From GN02-872 sp963518665 (GTDB lineage Bacteria; Patescibacteriota; Gracilibacteria; BD1-5; UBA6164): a DNA stretch of 7,061 nucleotides. Each line of letters opens with the position of its first letter. The first letter of the stretch is position 1. The notes beneath the pieces were generated by a model. That model did not search any database. It saw only the letters and a list, made by a program, of their open reading frames with translations, and was not told the DNA's origin. Location of the stretch: contig CAUQKR010000037.1 in the NCBI GenBank assembly GCA_963518665.1, positions 1 to 7,061 on the forward strand. The letters run 5' to 3'. The translations under genes and the position numbers were made by a program. This document shows positions 1 to 6,377 of this stretch, in pieces.

Positions 1-155
1 TTTTGATGGTGAGTTGAATATACGAAATGAAAATAAAAAATTATGATAAGGCAAGTTCTATACTAAAAAATGCACTTATAAATGACAAAAACTGAGAATA
101 CAAAGAAACAATAAATTTTTGGATAAAAGAAGTAAATAAGGAGAAAAATCTATAA
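1..155 (+). CDS. C-terminal end of a probable TPR-repeat protein (partial)
   Basis: This is the last 50 codons of a gene that begins before the window; the frame runs from base 3 to the TAA at 153-155. It contains two in-frame UGA codons read as glycine. The segment NYDKASSILKNALI has the spacing of a tetratricopeptide helix pair (small and hydrophobic residues at Y, A, L, A and L), followed by a second amphipathic helix. This resembles the end of a TPR array used for protein-protein contacts, but only one partial repeat is visible, so the family call is tentative. The next plus-strand gene starts 16 bases after its stop, so the two are probably cotranscribed. The ATG at 6 is in frame but is unlikely to be the true start. 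Confidence 0.5.
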
Positions 156-171
156 CAAATAAATACACAAA

Positions 172-720
172 ATGGAACAAATTAAAACAAATGAAAAAAA
201 TTTTAGAGAAAATGTAACTCTAAAAAATAAAATCTTGATAAAAAATCTAAAAGAAGATATTTCAAATAATTTTTGACTAGAAAAAAAAGAAATTGAATTC
301 TTGATAAAAAATGAAAGTTTAAATTCCAGAGAACAGCTTAAAATAGAATTTCAAAATAAAAATAAAAATTTTTGAAATACAAAAATAGAAGAACTTTTTG
401 ATAAACTTGTAGAAATAAAAAAACTTCAAGAATTTACAAAAAATGAAACTTTTGAATTAAAAAATGAAGTAGAAAAACAACTTGAGGATAATTTTCATAA
501 TCCTTTAGAGAAATATCTTTCAAGAAAAATGATAAATATAGCAAGAAGACCTAAAAAACCTCATGAACATTTACTTTGAGCTACTCTTTGAATAGCAAAT
601 TCTTTGACTTCCATCTCAGAAAATATTTTCAAACTTGGACTATGAATAATAAAATCTCCATATGATTTGTATTTAATTATATCTTGAAAATGAGAACTAG
701 AAAATATAAAAAAAATCTAA
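172..720 (+). CDS. Unrecognised 182-aa protein, charged helical N-half and hydrophobic C-terminus
   Basis: Read with UGA = Gly this is a continuous 182-aa frame containing seven UGA codons and one GGA; in the standard code it would be broken into pieces. Residues 1 to about 120 are rich in Lys, Glu and Asn and look mostly helical, possibly coiled coil. A basic segment follows (ARRPKKPHEH). The last 45 or so residues contain a hydrophobic, glycine-punctuated stretch (LLGATLGIANSLTSISENIF, then LGLGII and YDLYLII) that may be a membrane-associated or amphipathic helix. I do not recognise the family. The ATG at 172 is the first in frame after the upstream stop; no Shine-Dalgarno sequence is visible. 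It lies 16 bases behind the TPR-like gene and its stop sits in the stem of a terminator hairpin. Confidence 0.7.
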
Positions 721-738
721 CTTTTAGTTAGATTTTTT
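710..738. terminator. Bidirectional intrinsic-type terminator between convergent genes
   Basis: ATCTAAC (715-721) pairs with GTTAGAT (727-733) around a loop of about 5 bases. An A-run precedes it and a T-run follows, so on either strand the hairpin ends in a U-tract. The stem is weak (two G:C pairs), as expected at this base composition. The stops of both convergent genes (718-720 plus, 724-726 minus) lie inside it, so a single compact element could end both transcripts. Confidence 0.65.
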
Positions 739-1323
739 TATTAACTCTAAAAATTCTTCAAATTTTTCATCCAAAAAATGATTTTTATCTTCAAATTCTA
801 TAAAAGTAGCTTTAGAAAAAATATTTTTAAATTGTAAAAAATCTGAAAAAGGAACTACAAAATCATCTTTACTATGCAAAAAAGTAGTTATTTTTTCGTA
901 TTTAGTCTTATATTCTTCTAAACTTCAAAAATTAAAATTTCATATTTTTTCTTCTAAACTATCAGAAAAGGCCGGTGCAAGTAAAAATATTTTAGAAACT
1001 CCAAAGGAAAAATTATTTTCAGATAAATATTTTATCAAAAAAGTTGCTCACAAACTATGTCAAACCAAATAAAAATCCTCTTTCAAATAAGGAAAAACTT
1101 TTTCAAAAAAAACTTTCCATTCATAAAAATCTGCGAAATCTTTATTTGGCATTGGCAAGAAAATAACTTCAAAATCTCCTCACAAATCCGATGCAAAAGT
1201 ATCTTTCCATTTTTTTCTTTTTTCTTCATAAGGATTAAATTCAATTTTCTCTAAAAAATCAAAAAAATTTTTATAATTTCCTCTTGAAACTCATCATCAA
1301 ATATAAATTATTTGTTTTTTCAT
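724..1323 (-). CDS. RBBP9/YdeN-like serine hydrolase (alpha/beta fold)
   Basis: A 199-aa protein, close to the roughly 190 aa usual for the RBBP9/YdeN group of small alpha/beta hydrolases. It starts with a beta-strand and a glycine turn (QIIYIGGG), carries the nucleophile elbow LVGHSLGA with Ser at about residue 90, has an acid in HSKDDFVVPF (Asp 153 or 154), and ends with the catalytic His in DKNHF (His 182). Both glycines of GHSLG and the three in the N-terminal turn are UGA codons. The start ATG at 1323 lies 3 bases after the stop of the metallopeptidase gene, and it is the last gene of the minus-strand run. Proteins of this group are cytosolic esterase/hydrolase-like; the natural substrate is generally unknown and cannot be told here. 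The family call is strong. Confidence 0.88.
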
Positions 1324-1326
1324 AAA

Positions 1327-1948
1327 TTAAAAATTAGTTTTTAAACTGTTTTCTGTCAACCATTTTTTAGCAATTTTAAAATCAAAAATTCAAACTTCTT
1401 TACAATAAAAATCAACTAAATTCCAAAATTTTTCACTATGATTTAATTCCTTTAAATGAGCTAATTCATGAATTATTACATAATCAATAGAAGTTTTCGG
1501 AGCTAAAATAAGCCTAAAAGAAAAATTTATATTTTTTTTAGAATTACAACTTCCCCATCTAGTTGTAGCAGAGTTTATTTTCAAATTTTCAAATTTCAAA
1601 TCAAAAATAGAAGCAAAATATCAAATTTTTTCAAAAATATATTTTTTTGCTTGTATTTTATAAAATTTTATAAAAAGTTTTTTTAAATTTTCTTCATTTT
1701 TTTCGTTTGAATAAAAATATTTTCAATCAAAATCAAATTTTTTATTTTCATCAAAATTTTTCTCAAAAATAAAATTTTTGCTTTCGTTTATTTACTAAAT
1801 TTTGTTTTTCATTTATCCAATTTTTATATTTTTCTAAAAAATCTAAAATTATTTTTTCTGAAACATTTTTTGGAGCTTTTAAAATAATTTCTCAATTTCT
1901 ATCTATTTTTAAACTCAAAGTTTTTCTTTTTTCCTTTATTATTTGCAT
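1327..1948 (-). pseudogene. YgjP/DUF45-type zinc metallopeptidase, split by a one-base frameshift
   Basis: Two overlapping frames together make one YgjP-like (M48-type, SprT-related) protein of about 206 aa. The N-terminal part starts at the ATG at 1948 (MQIIKEKRKTLSLKIDRNGE, a UGA Gly) and contains FLEKYKNWI, the usual helix before the catalytic domain; its frame stops at TAA 1744-1742. The C-terminal part, in the +1 frame, holds TTRWGSC, RLILAP and IDYVIIHELAHLKELNHSEK; its HExxH plus the later His are the expected zinc ligands. In that frame the part is blocked upstream by TAG-TAA near 1797-1792, and it has no good start of its own. One surplus base between about 1793 and 1742 explains everything. 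It could be a real mutation or a homopolymer sequencing error. It lies 2 bases after the YigZ-like gene and 3 before the hydrolase. Confidence 0.8.
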
Positions 1949-1950
1949 TT

Positions 1951-2358
1951 TTATTCTTTTAAAATTTCTTTTGTAGCATTTATCACATTTTTAAATCTAT
2001 CTGCTTGAAGCAAAATTCCACCAAAAAATCTAGTTACAATGACAACAACATTTACAAAATCTACTCTTTGTATTTCTCTTAAAATACAAAGTCAAGCTCA
2101 AGTTTCACCATCATCATTTTTTCATTCCAAAATACTTCAATTTTCTTGTAAAATCCTGTAAGCATAACTATTATGAGTTGCTTTTGAAAAATATTTATCC
2201 TTTTTTATCATTGCAATAAATTCTTCTAAATCCTGTCTATTCTCAATATAATTATAAACAACTGTATATTTACTTTTTCTATCAATAATAACATCTTTTA
2301 AAATTTTTCTTTTCATTTTTGGTTTAATACCTCAAAAACCTAAAGTTAAATTATTCAT
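1951..2358 (-). CDS. Small YigZ/IMPACT-family protein (UPF0029 domain)
   Basis: A 135-aa protein matching the N-terminal IMPACT/UPF0029 domain of YigZ, and little else. The family landmarks are in order: KATHNSYAYRI, then NDDGETGAG (family eDDGEpsgTAG), then NVVVIVTRFFGGILL (family VVVVTRYFGGikLG). The segment after FFGG is divergent: QADRF replaces the usual glycine-rich GGLvRAY. Full bacterial YigZ is about 200 aa with a C-terminal ferredoxin-like domain that is absent here, so this is a short form. IMPACT relatives in eukaryotes act in translation control through GCN1; the bacterial role is unclear. Five UGA codons encode glycine. The start ATG at 2358 is 19 bases after the DUF4178 stop, and its TAA is 2 bases before the next ATG. 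Confidence 0.87.
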
Positions 2359-2377
2359 ATTTTCAAAAATTTAAAAT

Positions 2378-2944
2378 TTATATTTCTTGTAAAATCCTAA
2401 TTTTTCAATTTGTTTCATCTTTTTCAAAAAAATATTTTTTTCATTTAGAAATTCAAGTTAAATAAAAATACTCTTTTCAAGGAAGTAAAACATCATCTAC
2501 AAATCACTTTATATTTACAAGTTTAAAAAATCAAGTTTCTTCAATAAAAAATTTTTTTCAGTCAAACTCAAAGCTTTCAGAAGCAATTTTTTCTCATAAA
2601 TTTAATTCATTTTTCTCAAATTTTGAAGCTAAAATTTGAGAAATAACTCAGTCATCTTCTCTAATATAAAAACTTTTTCAATCAGAAACACAAAAAAAAT
2701 CATCAAAAAAACCTCCATCATATTCATAACGAAGTTGTCATTTTACATAAATTTTTTTTCAATTAAAATCTGTCTCTTTTCAAACTACAAATTGGCTTGG
2801 AAACTCTATAAAAAATCATTGTTCTCAAGATTTTGTCAATTCTCATCAACCAAATTCCAAAATCGAGTTACAATAAGGGCATGAAACAACTTTTGCATAT
2901 TTTTCATCAAAAGAGATAGGTCTTCAACAATTCGGACATTGCAT
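2378..2944 (-). CDS. Zinc-ribbon DUF4178 protein
   Basis: A 188-aa protein beginning with a two-knuckle zinc ribbon (CPNC at residues 3-6, CPYC at 22-25). A beta-rich region follows that fits DUF4178: GKKIYVKGQLRYEYDGG, an aromatic strand, then SDGKSFYIREDDG, and a second half of similar texture. Glycine is dense and 18 of about 21 are UGA, the heaviest use among the smaller genes. DUF4178 has no established biochemical activity; family members are found near spermidine-synthase-like, SpeD, DUF350, PspA and SPFH genes, and two of those families are neighbours here. The start ATG at 2944 lies 11 bases after the previous stop, with no Shine-Dalgarno sequence. The zinc ribbon is certain by eye; the DUF4178 assignment is by pattern and could be tested with a profile search. 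Confidence 0.75.
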
Positions 2945-2955
2945 TTTAAAAAAAC

Positions 2956-3189
2956 TTAAGAATTAAATAATTTTATTTGAATATTTCCTTCATCATCTAG
3001 AATAAATAGCCTTTTTTTAGTAAATCAAAGAGCATATTTATAAGCAGGAAATTTTTCTAAATCTATTCAAAAAATATTTTCTCAAAAAAGTTTATTTTTC
3101 GAGTAAACTGCTAAAAATGGTCAAAATTCTCAAAAAGTTTTATCATTTTTCAAAAAATAAAAATCTTTTTGTTTTCTAATATAAAACAT
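2956..3189 (-). CDS. Unrecognised 77-aa protein in the polyamine/DUF4178 operon
   Basis: A 77-aa frame from the ATG at 3189 to TAA 2958-2956, with five UGA glycines and one GGA. It is preceded by 4 bases and followed by 11 bases from its operon neighbours, which supports it being a real gene. The sequence is aromatic and alternating (FYIRKQKDFYFLK, GPFLAVY, KKRLFILDDEG), suggesting a small all-beta domain with no signal peptide or membrane span. It reads like a short sensor or adaptor piece and loosely resembles the beta-rich half of the DUF4178 neighbour, but I see no motif that fixes a family. Function unknown. Confidence 0.7.
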
Positions 3190-3193
3190 AACT

Positions 3194-3817
3194 TTATTTA
3201 ATAAATAATTTTGAAATCACACTATAAAATAATTTTATTTTTTCTTCAAAAATAGAAATATTTGCTTCTAGTTCTATTTTTTTTGTTTTGCTTGTTTCTA
3301 CAACCAAAGAGGCCATAGCTTCAAAATTAGCCTTTCCTTTAACTTTTTCAAGCTCAAAAATATTTTTTTCTGTTTCTATAAGTAAATTTTTTAGATGAAA
3401 ATAAATTCCTGAAATAAGAAAAAATATTTCTTCAACTTTTTGTCTTATTTCCTTTTTCTTACTATTTGTAAAAATTTTTCATGATTCTAAAAAATCTTTT
3501 ATATAAAAAATTTCTTTTTCTATATTTTGTAAATCTGAAAGATAATTTTCATTTTGATAAAAAGATTTTCAAAAAACATTTTCCAAAGCCTTAAAATCAA
3601 AATCATAAAAATATCTTTTTCAAAAAATTCAATTCAAAAAAATAAAAATATCTTTTTCATCATCTAAAACTTCAAGAACTATTCAAGAAAAAATTTCTGT
3701 TTCAAATTTATCAAAATTAACAGAAAATGCTTTTTCTAAAATCTCAAAATATTCTTTTTTAAATTCATTTATAGAAATTTCTCAAAAAATTTTTTGTGGA
3801 ATAAATATTTTTATCAT
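3194..3817 (-). CDS. Unrecognised 207-aa helical protein in the polyamine/DUF4178 operon
   Basis: A 207-aa protein from the ATG at 3817 to TAA 3196-3194, 4 bases from its neighbours on each side. It has six UGA glycines and two GGA. Residues 1 to about 90 mix strands and helices (IKIFIPQKIFGEIS, VLDDEKDIFIFLNGIFGK). From about residue 95 to the end it is almost wholly helical with heptad-like spacing (NIEKEIFYIKDFL; EEIFFLISGIYFHLKNLLIE; ELEANISIFEEKIKLF), probably coiled coil. There is no signal peptide or clear membrane span. In related neighbourhoods a PspA-type coiled-coil protein is common. This protein might fill that place, but it lacks recognisable PspA sequence, so that is only a positional guess. 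Confidence 0.7.
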
Positions 3818-3821
3818 AAAA

Positions 3822-5315
3822 TTATAGATTATATTTTTTATATCATTCTCAATAATATTGTATAATTTTTGGCTCTGCTAAAGTATTTATTGAAAGATTT
3901 TCTGTTCAAGTAAAATATTCTTTAGAAAAATAAGAACAGTTTGAATCCCCACATAAATCTTTTTTATCAATAGTTCAATTTTTTTTAGCAACTACAAATC
4001 ACCAATCTCAAAAACTTGGTAAATATCTATGATAAGCCAAAGCATCAGCAAAAACTGAAGAAATTGTTTTTTTTGTAGAAAATAAAACTTTGTTTGAAAA
4101 AAATGCATTTGAAGACTGTGTAACAAAAACTCAAGAATCATTTAAAGTTCAAAAAACTCAAGTATAAAATTCTCTACTATAAAGTTTTGCTATAAAAGTA
4201 TCTCTAGGATCAGGAAAATCAGCAATTATAAAATCAAATTTTTCTTTTGTATTTATTATGAATTGAAAAGCATCTTCTGTAAAAATTTTTACTTTTGGGT
4301 TTAATAAAGATTTTTCATTTAAAGCAAGTAAATTTTTTTCAGTTTTTGCTATTTCTACAACTTTAGGATCTAAATCAACTAGAGTTACATTTGCTACTTT
4401 TTCATTTTTCAATAAATTACGAACAGCTAGTCAATCTCAACCTCACAAAACTAAAACGGAAATATTATTTTTTTTTATATTTCAAATTGGCCAATCAACC
4501 AAAGCTTCATGATAAATTGACTCATCTAAGCTCAAAAATTGTAAATTTCAATTCAAATACATTCTAAAATCTTCTCCTCTTTTTGTTAAAACAATTTGTT
4601 GATAAGGACTTGAAAAAGTCTGCAAAATTGGTTCTTTATAAAAATGTTGTAAATAAATATTTTCTATTTTTGAATTCAAAAATAGAAGTGAAAAAAGATA
4701 AAAAACTATCAAAAATACAAATCAAAAATATTTTTTAAAAGGAATTCCAGTGATTTTTTTACTTTTTAAATAAAATAAATAAGAAACTGCAACAAATAAG
4801 TTTATACTTCAAACAAAAATAGAAATATTGTAAAGTCACAAAACTGGAAGCAAAATAAGTGGAAAAATCAGGCTTGCTAAAAGTCCTCAAATATAATCAA
4901 AAGTGAAAATATCACTTACTATTGATTTTGATTTTAAATTCAATTTTTTATAAATTGAAGCAACAAGAGGAATTTCCATTCAAACAAAAGTTCAAATTGA
5001 TAAAGTTATCAAAAAATAAATTATTTGAAAAGAAAAACTATAATTTACAAAATAAATATAAGAAAATTTTAATAAAATCACACTTGTAGCTCAAACTATA
5101 CTTAAAATAAGCTCTATCAAGAAAAAATTTTTTAAATTATTTTTTTCTAAATAACGTGATAAATAAGCTCAAATTCACATTCAGCTCATAAAAAATCAAA
5201 TCACAAATGAAAATTGTTGAACACTATTTCAAATAAGATAAGAACTCAAAGTTCAAATCAAAAGTTCATATAAAATCCCACAAATTGCAATAACTGCAAC
5301 AAAAAAAAGCATCAT
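3822..5315 (-). CDS. speE: Membrane-fused spermidine synthase-like aminopropyltransferase
   Basis: A 497-aa protein with an N-terminal membrane domain (residues 1 to about 215, roughly six or seven hydrophobic spans) joined to a spermidine synthase-like domain (about 230-480). Family motifs are present: YQ at 238-239, DE-x-x-YHE at 264-270, the dcSAM/SAM loop LGGGDG (G291-G295, with three of four glycines UGA), VDLDP at 313-317, and DFPDP at 366-370 carrying the expected catalytic Asp. Known spermidine synthases transfer an aminopropyl group from decarboxylated AdoMet to putrescine; the product of membrane-fused forms is less certain. It contains about 27 UGA glycines. The canonical HP after YHE-x-LV is DW here. 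Start: ATG-ATG at 5315/5312; the first is taken. It diverges from speD, which could make its substrate, and heads the seven-gene minus-strand run. Confidence 0.9.
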
Positions 5316-5318
5316 AAC

Positions 5319-5346
5319 TTGAAAAATAAAGATTTATAGTTATTAT
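5319..5346 (+). promoter_or_regulatory. Candidate promoter for speD
   Basis: TTGAAA (5319-5324) and TATTAT (5341-5346) are each one base from sigma70-type -35 and -10 consensus, 16 bases apart. Transcription would begin near 5353, about 35 bases before the speD ATG. Such boxes occur often by chance in DNA this AT-rich, so the location between divergent genes is the main support. Its -35 box lies just beside the start codon of the opposing gene. Confidence 0.4.
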
Positions 5347-5353
5347 TTACTAA

Positions 5354-5381
5354 ATTTTAACTAATTTTTATTTTTTTTCAA
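5354..5381 (-). promoter_or_regulatory. Candidate promoter for the seven-gene minus-strand operon
   Basis: On the minus strand TTGAAA (5381-5376) is followed after 16 bases by TAAAAT (5359-5354); each is one base from consensus. The start would be near 5347, giving a leader of about 32 bases to the membrane SpeE ATG. The two divergent -10 boxes are only 7 bases apart, so the promoters would compete or be controlled together. Confidence 0.4.
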
Positions 5382-5387
5382 GAAAAT

Positions 5388-5738
5388 ATGAAATGAACTC
5401 ACATAATTGCTGATTTAAGAGAAATTGATTTTAAAAATCTAGAAATAAACGAAGAAATTTTAAAAGAATTTTTATCAAAAATAATTAAAGAAAACTGATT
5501 AACAGAGCTTTGAAATTTTTATCATACTTTCTGAAAAAATGATGAAATTACTTGAGTCATAGCATTGGCTGAGTCCCACATCTCTATTCATAGTTGGCCA
5601 GAATTTTCTTATATAAGTTTAGATATTTTTGTTTGCAACCTAAAAAATGAAAATTCAAAAAAAGCTAAAAATATTTTTTTTGAGATTTTAAAATTTTTTA
5701 ATTGTAAAAAATATGATTACAAAAACATAAAAAGATAA
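5388..5738 (+). CDS. speD: SpeD family pyruvoyl-dependent decarboxylase (AdoMet decarboxylase-like)
   Basis: A 116-aa protein of the short prokaryotic SpeD class (Thermotoga type is about 130 aa). The segment AESHISIHSWPE is the family signature. Self-cleavage before Ser63 would generate the pyruvoyl group, and His68 and Cys83 fall at exactly the numbering of the processing and catalytic residues of the Thermotoga enzyme. All five glycines are UGA, including the one just before VIALAESH. The usual reaction makes decarboxylated AdoMet, the aminopropyl donor for the divergent spermidine synthase. SpeD homologues that have become arginine or ornithine decarboxylases are known, notably in candidate-phyla bacteria, so the substrate is not settled by these motifs. 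The C-terminus is shorter than usual. ATG at 5388 has no Shine-Dalgarno sequence. Confidence 0.92.
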
Positions 5739-5764
5739 ATTTTTAAAAAAACACTAAAAAAAAC

Positions 5765-5791
5765 TTGCAAAAATATTTTTTTGTATATAAT
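5765..5791 (+). promoter_or_regulatory. Candidate promoter for the DUF1993 gene
   Basis: TTGCAA (5765-5770) and a perfect TATAAT (5786-5791) are separated by 15 bases, slightly short of the usual 16-18. The predicted start falls near 5798, inside the inverted repeat at 5788-5820, about 39 bases before the ATG. The gene is separated from speD by 98 bases, consistent with its own promoter. Confidence 0.5.
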
Positions 5792-5820
5792 AATTACTAT
5801 ACTTTTTATAGTAATTATTA
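5788..5820. repeat. Perfect 14-bp inverted repeat, possible operator or hairpin
   Basis: TAATAATTACTATA (5788-5801) and TATAGTAATTATTA (5807-5820) are exact reverse complements around CTTTT. The repeat begins within the -10 box and spans the predicted transcription start, ending 16 bases before the DUF1993 ATG. That placement suits a repressor operator or a hairpin in the leader. There is one G:C pair in 14, and the tract after the stem is not a run of T, so it is a weak candidate for a speD terminator. Confidence 0.6.
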
Positions 5821-5836
5821 CTTAACTTTTTAAAAT

Positions 5837-6346
5837 ATGCTTTACGAATATGGTGTAACTTTACCTTTAAATAGATTAAATGCTTTTTACGATTTACTAA
5901 AAAAGATAAAATCTGAAGCTGAAACCAAAAATATTTCAGAAAAAGAACTTATGGGATATAAACTTATAGATGATATGTTTGATTTTACAACTCAAATCAG
6001 ATTTTCTATAGACAAAGCTATTTCTCCAATAGAGCTTTTAACTGGGAAAACTTCTCCAAAAACAGCAAATAAATATGAAACAATTGATGAATATTTAACT
6101 GAGATAAAAGAAGTTATAAATTTCTTAGAAAATATAAAAGAAGAAGATTTAATAAATAAAAATGCTGAATATTCAAGTCAATTCTTTGAACAAGGAAAAA
6201 GTTTAAAAGGAAAAAATATTTTTTACTTTTTTATCCCAAATATGTTTTTCCACATGAGTACAGCTTACGATATAGCTAGACATTATGGTTTCAACATAGG
6301 AAAAGCTGACTTTTTATGAAGAGCAACTTTTGATTTATTTGACTAA
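5837..6346 (+). CDS. DUF1993 family protein
   Basis: A 169-aa protein, full length for DUF1993. Family features are the N-terminal MLYEYGVTLPLNRL, DDMFDFTTQIRFSIDKA in the second helix, YETIDEYLTEI, and the conserved end FFIPNMFFHMSTAYDIARHYG followed by IGKADFLG. The glycine of DFLG is a UGA at 6317-6319; reading through it adds RATFDLFD and a TAA stop, so the standard-code end at 6319 is false. The family is predicted to have a DinB-like four-helix bundle; no reaction is established. Glycine usage differs sharply from the neighbours: seven GGN codons and one UGA, against about 95 UGA and 22 GGN in the rest of the window. That suggests a gene acquired recently from a donor with the standard code. 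Confidence 0.93.
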
Positions 6347-6377
6347 AAAAAAGAACTTTTAAAAAGTTCTTTTTTTT
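6345..6377. terminator. Bidirectional intrinsic-type terminator
   Basis: AGAACTT (6352-6358) pairs with AAGTTCT (6364-6370); an A-run lies before and a T-run of eight or more after, so either strand gives a hairpin with a U-tract. It starts at the DUF1993 stop and reaches the stop of the convergent SPFH gene (6376-6378), so it could serve both. Confidence 0.8.

Noticed and set aside
1057..1254. 65-codon plus-strand open frame
   Set aside because: It lies wholly opposite the RBBP9-like hydrolase, is Phe/Lys/Ile-rich low-complexity sequence, and has no motif.
1390..1599. 69-codon minus-strand frame as a complete small peptidase
   Set aside because: It begins at an internal TTG and ends at a UGA glycine; the real protein extends on both sides (1327-1948).
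2636..2884. 82-codon plus-strand open frame
   Set aside because: It is antisense to the DUF4178 gene, which has a zinc ribbon and operon spacing; this frame has no recognisable features.
4158..4412. 84-codon minus-strand open frame as a separate methyltransferase-like gene
   Set aside because: It is an internal slice of the membrane-fused spermidine synthase, bounded only by UGA codons that encode glycine.
5788..5820. Palindrome as a speD terminator
   Set aside because: It has one G:C pair, no T-run after the stem, and lies over the promoter of the next gene.
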